This document shows, in pieces, positions 1 through 6,916 of a stretch of 64,000 nt of DNA. Made by a program: the position numbers and the translations under genes. Position 1 is the first letter of the stretch. Each line of letters begins with the position of its first letter. The notes beneath the pieces are model-generated. The model had not been told where the DNA came from, made no database searches, and saw only the letters and a program-made list of their open reading frames with translations. Origin of the DNA: Alphaproteobacteria bacterium (GTDB taxonomy: Bacteria > Pseudomonadota > Alphaproteobacteria > CAAGCB01 > CAG-977); the NCBI GenBank assembly GCA_900768845.1, contig CAAGEK010000073.1, positions 1 through 64,000 of the forward strand. The letters are read 5' to 3'.

Positions 1-106
1 GATATCGTTTTTGATAATTTTCGTGTTCTTTCATTCTCCGGAGCTCTCTTTGGAGTTCGGAAAGTTTGTTTTTGATTTCTTCGATGACGGTTTCAGGTTC
101 TGACAT
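1..106 (-). CDS. Small charged protein, N-terminal part only
   Basis: The reading frame begins with ATG at 106 on the minus strand and runs off the left edge of the window, so only about 35 residues are visible. They are rich in Glu, Lys and Arg with Leu/Ile at regular spacing (MSEPETVIEEIKNKLSELQR...), which suggests an amphipathic or coiled-coil helix. A good ribosome binding site (AAAAGGAC) lies 5-9 bases before the ATG, which is why I accept this start. A perfect inverted repeat (135-184) lies in its 5' leader. I do not recognise the family; the C-terminus is needed. Confidence 0.55.
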   Translation of the reverse strand, partial: MSEPETVIEEIKNKLSELQRELRRMKEHENYQKRY

Positions 107-134
107 ATCGGCGTCCTTTTAAAAGTTAAAAAGT

Positions 135-184
135 CTGCAAAGAAATTGCACGGATTTTAAAAGACGGCGGCAATTTCTTTGCAG
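135..184 (-). promoter_or_regulatory. Perfect 15-bp inverted repeat in 5' leader
   Basis: CTGCAAAGAAATTGC (135-149) and its exact complement (170-184) are separated by 20 bases. On the minus strand the hairpin is followed by a T-rich stretch and ends about 29 bases before the ATG at 106. It could be a leader attenuator for that gene or a terminator of something now lost. The pairing is seen directly; the function is inferred. Confidence 0.5.
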
Positions 185-267
185 AGCTTAAACCGGAAAA
201 AAGATGGAAAACTTTTACAAGACAACGATTTACAACGCAATATGATTTTTCTCAAGCGTTGCTTCAC

Positions 268-299
268 TTGACATAATATATATTATGCGACAATTATAG
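268..299 (+). promoter_or_regulatory. Promoter-like sequence with 16-bp palindrome
   Basis: TTGACA at 268-273 is a perfect -35 box. It is followed by the perfect palindrome CATAATATATATTATG (272-287) and by A+T-rich -10-like sequence around 291-299 (AATTAT/TTATAG). A palindrome sitting in the spacer would be a natural operator. The only downstream gene on this strand starts at 438, so the 5' leader would be about 130 bases. The rest of the 185-437 gap is A+T-rich and I see no gene in it. Confidence 0.35.
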
Positions 300-437
300 A
301 AGACTTTCTTATAGAAAAAATAAATATTTTAAATGGCTTAATAGGATATTGAATATCTTTATAAACAAGCTTATTTACAAACATTATCCGACAAATAAAC
401 CAATGTACTTCACAATAACTGTTTAGGAATTCCAAAT

Positions 438-884
438 ATGCAACACAATATGTTCTTCTTTTTCTCTGATGTCAAGGATATGGAATTAGCCCTTGACGCT
501 ATCGAACAGGATTTAATCGAAGCAAAAAACAAAATTAAACAAACTAAACGAGCTCTCGAAGCTTTCAGAGAAAGCAGACCCGATTATGCTTATTCCATCG
601 TTCAAGAAGTCCAAAAAAATATTCAAGACGGCCTCCCCGAACAACTGGCTATTCAAAAAGTCGTCTATGAAAAAGGCTTTCTTAAATCTTCCGTGGAAAT
701 CGTTTGGAGAGACGCAAAAAAGAAGAAAAAAGCTATGAACGAATATGCTATTCGCTTCTTCATCGAACAAGCCCAGAAAAACGGTGTCGATTTAAAAAAG
801 CTACGGATGATTTTTAAGCTTAATTCCAGATATTTTAAAAAAATCAAAAATCTTATGCTTGATGAGTATTTAAATCGTATCTAA
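438..884 (+). CDS. Hypothetical coiled-coil protein, 148 aa
   Basis: ATG at 438 is preceded by TAGGAATT at a plausible ribosome-binding distance. The protein is Lys/Glu-rich. Residues from about 14 to 50 form a likely coiled coil (heptad-like DAIEQDLIEAKNKIKQ followed by KRALEAFRESR). The C-terminal half is strongly basic (KKKKK near residue 95, then NSRYFKKIKN). There is no signal peptide or membrane segment. The basic tail suggests nucleic-acid binding, but that is inference and I recognise no family. It stands alone between an A+T-rich gap and the repeat block that begins about 890. Its base composition is lower in G+C than the housekeeping genes, as expected of accessory DNA. Confidence 0.55.
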   Translation: MQHNMFFFFSDVKDMELALDAIEQDLIEAKNKIKQTKRALEAFRESRPDYAYSIVQEVQKNIQDGLPEQLAIQKVVYEKGFLKSSVEIVWRDAKKKKKAMNEYAIRFFIEQAQKNGVDLKKLRMIFKLNSRYFKKIKNLMLDEYLNRI

Positions 885-889
885 AGCGG

Positions 890-1140
890 AAAAAGTTTTG
901 GGCTTTTTTAAGCCCTCTTCCCCCCTACACCCCCCAAGGGGTCAATCTTGGAAACTCAAGGATAATACGAGCAAAAAAGAGGTCTCCCCAAGTTTCGGCA
1001 AGCCTGCAACATCCCCCTCCTCTTTTTTGTCCTTGACTTTCCGCTTCTCTCTCTCGCCGAGGGGCGAACTTTCCAAAAAAGAACGCTACGCCTTCTTTTT
1101 TTAAAAGCCCTCCCCTCTTTGGAGAGAGCAAAAAACAAGA
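890..1140. repeat. About 250-bp direct repeat, copy A
   Basis: This block is nearly identical to 12630-12880 (copy B). Shared runs include TACACCCCCCAAGGGGTCAA, the segment around GGAAACTCAAGGATAATACG, and GAGAGAGCAAAAAACAAGAA. The homology continues without a break into the small-peptide module, so about 550 bp is duplicated in total. It contains short self-complementary stretches (CCCCAAGGGG; TCGCC-GAGG-GGCGA) and reading frames on both strands that differ between the copies. I read it as non-coding upstream sequence that travels with the peptide module. Confidence 0.75.
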
Positions 1141-1151
1141 AACAGCTGGCG

Positions 1152-1209
1152 TTCCCCGTCCCAAAGTGATAAACGGGAATTGGTATCAAGATTTTCTTTT
1201 GCTTGGTGC
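1152..1209 (+). promoter_or_regulatory. 5' leader hairpins of peptide module 1
   Basis: Two stem-loops precede the small peptide gene. Stem A is TTCCCCGT (1152-1159) with ACGGGAA (1173-1179), one base bulged. Stem B is GTATCAAG (1183-1190) with CTTGGTGC (1202-1209), using two G-U pairs. Stem B in module 3 is perfectly Watson-Crick with different bases, and in module 2 it is a 12-bp stem of mostly different sequence. The conserved pairing indicates a folded mRNA leader. I could not find a convincing promoter for the peptide mRNA. Confidence 0.5.
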
Positions 1210-1247
1210 TTTGTTCACAGCCCATAAACAGAAAGGGGGTGAATGAG

Positions 1248-1328
1248 ATGACATACTTAAAAAGAAGTCTGCTGGTGTTGGCACTGGCATTCGTTTTCTT
1301 ATTAAGCTTTATTTCTAAAGCCTGGTAA
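1248..1328 (+). CDS. 26-aa hydrophobic peptide, candidate type I toxin (copy 1)
   Basis: This short frame has a very strong Shine-Dalgarno (GAAAGGGGGTGA) just before ATG at 1248. The 26-residue product has a basic N-terminus (Tyr-Leu-Lys-Arg), one hydrophobic helix (SLLVLALAFVFLLSFIS) and a Lys-Ala-Trp end. Two paralogues lie at 13003 and 13297, with the same length and the same Ser-Leu-Leu-Val, Phe-Leu-Leu-Ser-Phe-Ile-Ser and Ala-Trp positions. Conservation at the protein level together with synonymous differences supports translation. It is followed at once by a hairpin terminator. Bases 1247-1261, spanning the start codon, recur at 1376-1390, beyond the terminator, in front of a convergent promoter. 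Small membrane peptides with such antisense control are typically type I toxins. The peptide does not resemble Fst, Ldr, Ibs or TisB in sequence. Toxicity is inferred; a signalling or leader peptide is the alternative. Confidence 0.7.
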   Translation: MTYLKRSLLVLALAFVFLLSFISKAW

Positions 1329-1395
1329 AGAAAACAACCCCCAAGGAGTTGCCGCTTCTTGGGGGTTTTCTTTTTGATGACATACTTAAATTTCA
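1328..1395 (-). ncRNA. Predicted antisense antitoxin RNA (copy 1)
   Basis: A convergent RNA of about 65 nt is predicted. Its promoter is at 1402-1430 and its start is near 1395. It runs leftward through the start-codon repeat (1376-1390) and ends at the shared hairpin, followed by a T-rich stretch at 1335-1328. Its 5' end would be exactly complementary to 15 bases over the peptide's ATG (1247-1261), and its 3' hairpin would be complementary to the toxin mRNA terminator. The ends are approximate and transcription is inferred. Confidence 0.6.
1336..1375. terminator. Bidirectional terminator, module 1
   Basis: A perfect 10-bp stem AACCCCCAAG (1336-1345) / CTTGGGGGTT (1358-1367) is followed on the plus strand by TTTTCTTTTT, and on the minus strand by GTTTTCTTT. 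It can end both the peptide mRNA and the convergent RNA. Modules 2 and 3 have different stem sequences with pairing preserved. Confidence 0.8.
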
Positions 1396-1401
1396 CTTAT
1401 T

Positions 1402-1430
1402 ATAATCTCACAAAGCCGGACGGATTGCAA
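1402..1430 (-). promoter_or_regulatory. Convergent antisense promoter, module 1
   Basis: Read on the minus strand: TTGCAA (1430-1425), a 17-base spacer, then GATTAT (1407-1402) with a TG extended -10; an overlapping TATAAT lies at 1404-1399. The same 48-base segment is kept almost unchanged behind all three modules, while the repeat directly in front of it differs in each. This argues that it is a functional promoter. Confidence 0.6.
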
Positions 1431-1470
1431 TCAAATTATCTCGACGTACAGCATCAGCAGAATTTTCTCT

Positions 1471-2478
1471 TCAATGTGTCAGGAAATCTCTTATTTTCAT
1501 TAAAATTTTTACAGTTTTAAGCCGGTTCTCCCGAAAAGCGTTATACAACAGCCTGTCTTGGATTTTTAAACGGTCGGGATCTATTAATTCCTCGTCTTCC
1601 AATTGCTCCAAAGTTTCCGAAATTAAGCCATAAATTTTGGGATTTACGGATAAGTCATTGAATTTAACCATTAAATATACGAAATTATAAAAGGCGTTTT
1701 TAGTATTGAACAACTTTAAATATTTACGTTCTTTGTCAGACAACGGCACATTTTCAAAGTTCCGCTCAATGGCATAAATCAAGTCTTTATATTCAATGAC
1801 TTTCTTGGCTGACACTTTGGAGCTGGTCTGAGATGTTTGCAAAATTCGGTGCATTATCAGCGTATATTTGCACGTTACGACTTTTTTCGCTGCAGACAAA
1901 ACCTCTAAATTGAAAAGAATGTCATTGATTGCCGGCAAAGTCAGTGCAAAACGGATCTTTTCAAGGATGGTACGCTTGTAAAGCTTCGTCCACATCAGCA
2001 TATGAATTTTCTTTTTGCGGACGACATAATCGTAAAAAGGATTAGAGCTGACCAACTTGGGAGCTTTGATATTCAAGGTATCATAAAGCTCAAAATTCAC
2101 ACGGGCGTCATCAGGGAAAACGCCATAATTGCAAACGGCCACATCTGCCTGATACCTTTCGGCATATGACAGCAATAATTCCAAGTATTGAGGATGATAC
2201 AGGTCGTCATTGTCCAAAAAGGCGACCCATTTTCCTTTCGCGACGTTCAATCCGATATTGCGAGCCGCGCTTCCGCCTTGATTTTCCTGATCAATCAAGC
2301 GAATGCGCGCATCTTTTCGGGCATATGCTTTTAAAATGTCCAAAGTATTATCCGTCGACCCGTCGTTGATACAGATACATTCAAAATCGGAAAACGTCTG
2401 GTTTAACACGGAATCCAAACACGCTCCGATAAAGGGCTCCATATTGTAAACGGGAATGATGACGGAAACTTCAGGCAT
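1471..2478 (-). CDS. Family 2 glycosyltransferase, 335 aa
   Basis: The N-terminal 110 residues are a typical GT-A nucleotide-sugar binding domain: VSVIIPVYNMEPFIGACLDS at the start, ICINDGSTDNT near 35-45, and FLDNDDLYHP (the metal-binding D-x-D region) near 90. This matches family 2 inverting glycosyltransferases that build surface polysaccharides or O-antigen-like glycans at the cytoplasmic membrane. The C-terminal 200 residues are variable and helix-rich, with no membrane segment. The start ATG lies one base after the cyclophilin stop codon, so the gene is the distal member of the gyrA-coaD-ppi-GT transcription unit. The acceptor sugar cannot be predicted. Convergent peptide module 1 lies directly beyond its stop codon. 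Confidence 0.85.
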   Translation of the reverse strand: MPEVSVIIPVYNMEPFIGACLDSVLNQTFSDFECICINDGSTDNTLDILKAYARKDARIRLIDQENQGGSAARNIGLNVAKGKWVAFLDNDDLYHPQYLELLLSYAERYQADVAVCNYGVFPDDARVNFELYDTLNIKAPKLVSSNPFYDYVVRKKKIHMLMWTKLYKRTILEKIRFALTLPAINDILFNLEVLSAAKKVVTCKYTLIMHRILQTSQTSSKVSAKKVIEYKDLIYAIERNFENVPLSDKERKYLKLFNTKNAFYNFVYLMVKFNDLSVNPKIYGLISETLEQLEDEELIDPDRLKIQDRLLYNAFRENRLKTVKILMKIRDFLTH

Positions 2479-2479
2479 A

Positions 2480-2950
2480 CTATCCGGCCAATTTCAATGA
2501 AATCATGTAGTCGGGAACGTCGACGAAACCGTCCGATCCCCTTCCCCGTTTGATTTTATCAACAAACTCCATACCCTTGGTAACTTTTCCCCAAACGGTA
2601 TATTGACCGTCAAGCCACGGACAATCATCGAAACAAATGAAAAATTGGCTGTCCGCGCTGTTCGGATCCATTGCTCTGGCCATGGAAACGGTGCCGCGCA
2701 CATGAGGCTCGTCCGAAAATTCGGCTTTGATTTTCTGCCCGCTTCCACCTGTTCCCGTTCCGTGAGGACACCCCGTTTGCGCCATGAAACCGTCAATGAC
2801 GCGATGAAAGGCCAACCCGTCATAGAAACGTTTTTTGACCAATTCTTTGATGCGGGCGACATGATGCGGAGCCAAATCAGGGCGCATTTCAATTTCTACA
2901 ACGCCGTATTTCAATTCCAGCAAAAGCGTGTTTTCAGACTTGTCAACCAT
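2480..2950 (-). CDS. Cyclophilin-type peptidyl-prolyl isomerase
   Basis: This 156-aa protein is a single cyclophilin domain catalysing cis-trans isomerisation of prolyl bonds. Visible signatures are FYDGLAFHRVIDGFMAQTGCP, containing the catalytic Arg of F-H-R-V-I, GTGTGGSGQKI, and DSQFFICFDDCPWLDGQYTVWGKV with the usual Trp. There is no signal peptide, so a cytoplasmic PpiB-like enzyme is most likely. Its ATG overlaps the coaD stop codon (ATGGTTGA shared), indicating translational coupling. Length and motifs are normal for short bacterial cyclophilins. Confidence 0.93.
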   Translation of the reverse strand: MVDKSENTLLLELKYGVVEIEMRPDLAPHHVARIKELVKKRFYDGLAFHRVIDGFMAQTGCPHGTGTGGSGQKIKAEFSDEPHVRGTVSMARAMDPNSADSQFFICFDDCPWLDGQYTVWGKVTKGMEFVDKIKRGRGSDGFVDVPDYMISLKLAG

Positions 2951-3464
2951 AGATTTCTCCCAATTCTTTGTAACGGGTTATCAGTTTGGAAGCGACCGTA
3001 TCGGAAACGAATGTTGAAATATCGCCTCCCAACCGGCAGATTTCCTTTACGAAAAGCGAAGACACGAATTGATGCCGTTCGGAAGCCATCAAAAAGACGG
3101 TTTCTATTTCCGGAGCCAACCGCCGGTTCATCACGCACATTTTGAATTCGTATTCAAAATCGGAAACGGCGCGCAAGCCTCTGAAAATGATATGAGAATT
3201 ATGCTGGCGGGTAAATTTGACCAGCAAATTGTCCATTGGCTTGACTTCGATATTTTTTCCCGTTTCCCGAATGATCGGCTCGACTTCGGCTTCCATCATT
3301 TCGATGCGTTCTTCCAATGAAAAAAGCGGATGTTTGATATCGTTGACGGCAACGGCGACGACCAAATGGTCGACAACCGAAACAGCCCGCCGCACAATAT
3401 CCAGATGGCCGTAAGTTACAGGATCGAAAGTGCCGGGGTAAACGCCGACGGCTTTGGTCGTCAT
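2943..3464 (-). CDS. coaD: Phosphopantetheine adenylyltransferase
   Basis: CoaD transfers AMP from ATP to 4'-phosphopantetheine, the penultimate step of coenzyme A synthesis. The 173-aa product shows the nucleotidyltransferase motif GVYPGTFDPVTYGHLDI (T/HxGH-like), the FRGLRAVSDFEYEFKM segment, and the ISSTFVK-like region VSSLFVKEICRLGGDIS. I chose ATG 3464 because AAGGAGCC lies 7 bases upstream and the protein then starts like the family. A longer frame upstream would overlap the end of gyrA, whose stop lies 10 bases before. It overlaps the downstream cyclophilin gene by 8 bases. Confidence 0.95.
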   Translation of the reverse strand: MTTKAVGVYPGTFDPVTYGHLDIVRRAVSVVDHLVVAVAVNDIKHPLFSLEERIEMMEAEVEPIIRETGKNIEVKPMDNLLVKFTRQHNSHIIFRGLRAVSDFEYEFKMCVMNRRLAPEIETVFLMASERHQFVSSLFVKEICRLGGDISTFVSDTVASKLITRYKELGEIYG

Positions 3465-3474
3465 GGGCGGCTCC

Positions 3475-6267
3475 TTATTCATCCGTTGAAAGAGTTTCGG
3501 ACGCCTGACCGTCTTGCCGCGCCGCATCGTCCGCGACTTCGGCAACGGCTTCGGTATTTTCCGCCTCGGCATCGATTTGATCGTCTTCATAATCTTCGAT
3601 ACAAGTTGCGGATACGACGTGTTCGGCGTCGCTCAAACGGAACATGATAACCCCCATCGTATTGCGTCCGGCAATCCGGACGTCCTTGACCGGCATACGG
3701 ATCAGTTTTCCCGCATCGGTGACCAACATGACGTGCGCCGCGTCCGAAACGGGGAACGAAGCGACGACACAATCCTTGCGTTTGGTATTGTCAATATTCG
3801 TCACACCCTGCCCTCCGCGACCGGTGATGCGGTATTCGTAAGCCGAAGAGCGTTTACCGTATCCGCTGTCCGTCACGGTCAGGATAAAGTCCTCCTCTTC
3901 CTGCATTTTTCGGAATTCTTCATCGGAAAGCGTGACAGAGGACGCGTTTTCCTCGGCCTCTTCCGCGGACGGGAGTTCTTCGGCTCCTTCGGCGCGGCGC
4001 AAAGCTTTGGCCGCCTTCAAGTATGCAATCCGTTTTTCCACATCCGTATCGGTATGGCGTAAAACGGACATGGATATGACTTCGTCGTCTTTGCCCAACC
4101 GGATGCCGCGCACGCCCGTGGAAGTGCGTCCGGAAAAGACGCGGACTTCGGAAACGGGGAAGCGGATGGATTTTCCGCCCTTCGCCGCCAGTAAAATATC
4201 CTGTTCGTCCGTACAAATCTTCACATCAATCAAAGTGTCGCCTTCATCCAGCTTCATTGCGATTTTGCCGTTGGCTTTGACATCAATGAAATCGGACAGC
4301 TTGTTACGGCGGACATTCCCCGAACGCGTCGCAAACATGACGTCCAGATTTTGCGCTTCGGCTTCATCTTCGGGCAATTGCATGATTGTGGTAATGCGCT
4401 CGTCCTGTTTTAACGGCAACAGGTTGATCAACGCTTTTCCGGCGGATTGCGGAGAACCGACCGGCAAGCGGTACACCTTCATTTTATAAACCAGCCCTGC
4501 GTTTGAAAAGAACAGAACCGGAGTGTGCGTCCCCGCGACAAACAGGTTTGTCACATAATCCTCTTCATGGGTGTTCATACCCGCACGGCCTTTTCCTCCG
4601 CGTTTCTGCGCCCGATACGTTGAAAGAGGAACGCGCTTGATATATCCCGTATTCGTTACGGTGACAACCATGTCTTCGCGCTGTATCAAATCTTCAATAT
4701 CGTGTTCGTATTCGACTTCTTCAATGGTTGTACGGCGGGGCGTTGCGAACTGTTCTTTGACTTTGACCAGTTCGTCGCGCATGATGCCGTAAAGCTTTTC
4801 TCTGGAAGCCAGAACGGACAGCAATTCCTTGATAACGCCGCCCAAATCCATCAATTCGTTATGGATTTTTTCGCGTTCCATGTTGGTCAAACGAACCAGC
4901 TGTAAGTTCAGGATGGCGTCCGCCTGTGTTTCGGAAAGTTTGTAACGGCCGTCCACGACTTCGTGTTCGGGATCGTCAATCAAAGCGATCAAGGGGGCGA
5001 CGTCACCCGCAATCCAGTTTTCGTTCATCAGTTTGGCTTTGGCTTCCGCACGGTCGAACGAAGAACGGATCATGGCGACGACGGGATCGATGCTTTCCTT
5101 GGCGATGGCCAGACCGACCAGAATATGCGCCCTGTCACGCGCTTTGCCCAGCTCGAAAATCGTTCTGCGGCGGATGACTTCCTCGCGGAAGGCGATAAAG
5201 GCGGAAATCATATCGCGCAAAGCCATCATTTGAGGTCTTCCGCCGTTCAGCGCAATCATATTCGATCCGAAACTGGTCTGCAAAGACGTATAGCGGAACA
5301 GCTGGTTCAAAACGATTTCAGGATGGTGTTCGCGTTTGATCTCAATCACGACGCGGATGCCTTGACGATCGGACTCATCGCGCAAATCGGCGATGCCTTC
5401 AATCGTTTTTTCACGCACCAGCTCGGCAATTCGGGTGATCATCGCCGCTTTGTTGACCTGATAAGGGATTTCCGTAACGACAATCGCCCAACGGTCTTTG
5501 CGAATTTCTTCGATATGCGTCCGGCCGCGCATGATAATCGACCCGCGCCCCGTCAAAGCGGCGGAACGGCATCCGGAACGCCCCATAATCAGCCCGCCCG
5601 TCGGAAAGTCGGGTCCCGGAACGATTTCCAGCAATTCCTCCGGCGTTATATCGGGGTTGTCGACATAAGCAATCGCCGCATCAACGACTTCGCCCAGATT
5701 GTGCGGAGGAATGTTTGTCGCCATACCGACGGCGATGCCGCCCGATCCGTTGACCAGCAAATTCGGAAAACGGGCGGGAAGAACGACGGGCTCCAACACC
5801 GTTTCATCATAGTTCGGCTGAAAATTGACGGTATCCTTGTCAATGTCGTCCAACAGCGTGTGCGCCGACAATCCCAAACGGGCTTCGGTGTAACGCATGG
5901 CCGCGGGAGGGTCGCCGTCGATCGAACCGAAGTTCCCCTGTGAGGAAATCAACGGCACACGCATGGAAAAATCCTGAGCCATACGCACCATGGCGTCGTA
6001 AATGGCGCCGTCGCCGTGCGGATGGTATTTACCCATCACGTCGCCGACGATGCGGGCGGACTTTCTGAACGGCTTGTTGTAATCGTACCCGCTTTCGTGC
6101 ATCGCGTACAAAATGCGGCGGTGGACGGGTTTCAAACCGTCGCGCACATCAGGCAACGCACGGGATACAATAACGCTCATCGCATAGTCCAGATAAGAGC
6201 GTTTCATTTCCTCTTCAATAACGACGGGCGCGATTGAAGTTTCAGTCGTATTATTTTCTACAGCCAC
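3475..6267 (-). CDS. gyrA: DNA gyrase subunit A
   Basis: GyrA is the DNA-cleaving subunit of gyrase, which introduces negative supercoils as A2B2. The 930-aa product has the breakage-reunion domain with catalytic Tyr in AAMRYTEARL, the quinolone-resistance region HPHGDGAIYDAMVRMAQ, and the GyrA-box QKRGGKGR in the C-terminal beta-pinwheel, which distinguishes it from ParC at 36-38 kb. The tail is acidic, with an insertion of about 40 residues (EGAEELPSAEEAEENASS) between pinwheel blades. The position equivalent to E. coli Ser83 is Gly. The frame opens with GTG at 6267. It is the first gene of the group leading to coaD, the cyclophilin and the glycosyltransferase. Confidence 0.97.
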   Translation of the reverse strand: MAVENNTTETSIAPVVIEEEMKRSYLDYAMSVIVSRALPDVRDGLKPVHRRILYAMHESGYDYNKPFRKSARIVGDVMGKYHPHGDGAIYDAMVRMAQDFSMRVPLISSQGNFGSIDGDPPAAMRYTEARLGLSAHTLLDDIDKDTVNFQPNYDETVLEPVVLPARFPNLLVNGSGGIAVGMATNIPPHNLGEVVDAAIAYVDNPDITPEELLEIVPGPDFPTGGLIMGRSGCRSAALTGRGSIIMRGRTHIEEIRKDRWAIVVTEIPYQVNKAAMITRIAELVREKTIEGIADLRDESDRQGIRVVIEIKREHHPEIVLNQLFRYTSLQTSFGSNMIALNGGRPQMMALRDMISAFIAFREEVIRRRTIFELGKARDRAHILVGLAIAKESIDPVVAMIRSSFDRAEAKAKLMNENWIAGDVAPLIALIDDPEHEVVDGRYKLSETQADAILNLQLVRLTNMEREKIHNELMDLGGVIKELLSVLASREKLYGIMRDELVKVKEQFATPRRTTIEEVEYEHDIEDLIQREDMVVTVTNTGYIKRVPLSTYRAQKRGGKGRAGMNTHEEDYVTNLFVAGTHTPVLFFSNAGLVYKMKVYRLPVGSPQSAGKALINLLPLKQDERITTIMQLPEDEAEAQNLDVMFATRSGNVRRNKLSDFIDVKANGKIAMKLDEGDTLIDVKICTDEQDILLAAKGGKSIRFPVSEVRVFSGRTSTGVRGIRLGKDDEVISMSVLRHTDTDVEKRIAYLKAAKALRRAEGAEELPSAEEAEENASSVTLSDEEFRKMQEEEDFILTVTDSGYGKRSSAYEYRITGRGGQGVTNIDNTKRKDCVVASFPVSDAAHVMLVTDAGKLIRMPVKDVRIAGRNTMGVIMFRLSDAEHVVSATCIEDYEDDQIDAEAENTEAVAEVADDAARQDGQASETLSTDE

Positions 6268-6323
6268 GATTTATTACATCCGTTGTTGGTAATGACAGCA
6301 TTCAGAGGGTGAAAAATTCCGGA

Positions 6324-6797
6324 TCAGAACGGAATTTCGTCGTCAAATCCCCCTGCTCCCGCATTTGAAGAAGCCGGCTTTGAATCCCAGCCCGATGAAT
6401 CCATGGAAGGAGCGGAACCGAATGCGGCGGGGGCGTCCGAACCGCCGTTTCTGCCGTCCAGCAAGGCCATTTCACCGCGGTAATTGCCTAAAACGACTTC
6501 GGTCGTGTATTTTTCCTGACCGCTTTGATCCGCCCATTTACGCGTTTGCAAAGCCCCTTCAATGTACAGCTTCGATCCTTTGCGGACGTAGCGTTCGGCG
6601 ATTTCGGCCAAAGCCTGATTGAAAATCACGACGCGATGCCATTCGGTTCTTTCCTGACGTTCGCCCGACTTGTCCTTCCACGTTTCACTGGTTGCTATGG
6701 ACAGATTGACGATTTTCTGACCGCTTGAAGATTGACGGACTTCGGGATCCCTGCCGACGTTTCCGACCAGAATGACTTTGTTGACGCTTCCTGCCAT
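6324..6797 (-). CDS. ssb: Single-stranded DNA-binding protein
   Basis: SSB coats single-stranded DNA in replication, repair and recombination. This 157-aa protein has the OB-fold N-terminal domain (NKVILVGNVGRDPEVR, TEWHRVVIFNQALAEIAERYVRKG, LQTRKW) over residues 5-110, a Gly/Ser/Ala-rich linker, and the DDEIPF acidic tip that recruits partner proteins. AAGGAAAA precedes the ATG. It lies 56 bases upstream of gyrA on the same strand, an arrangement often seen in alphaproteobacteria. No terminator separates them, so co-transcription is possible. Confidence 0.97.
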   Translation of the reverse strand: MAGSVNKVILVGNVGRDPEVRQSSSGQKIVNLSIATSETWKDKSGERQERTEWHRVVIFNQALAEIAERYVRKGSKLYIEGALQTRKWADQSGQEKYTTEVVLGNYRGEMALLDGRNGGSDAPAAFGSAPSMDSSGWDSKPASSNAGAGGFDDEIPF

Positions 6798-6916
6798 TGA
6801 ATTTTTCCTTAAATTTTTAACACGAGATTACCCTCTTTTTACACCGAACCGCTTTTAAAAGGAAGGATTATTTTTTAAGAAAAGCGGGTGTTTTTTTATC
6901 CTTTGGAATCAAACGG

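Noticed and set aside
1248..1328. The 26-aa peptide as a cleaved signal peptide of a lost exported protein
   Set aside because: All three copies stop after the same Ala-Trp and are followed at once by a terminator. There is no remnant of a mature domain.
1247..1390. The paired repeats as target-site duplications of an inserted element
   Set aside because: Sequence outside the repeats is the same in all three modules, while the repeats themselves differ. Insertions at different sites would show the opposite.
898..1396. Overlapping frames of 68-146 codons on both strands of the repeat block
   Set aside because: They are not conserved in frame between copies A and B (lengths and ends change through indels), have no ribosome binding sites, and are low-complexity Pro/Ser/Arg-rich.
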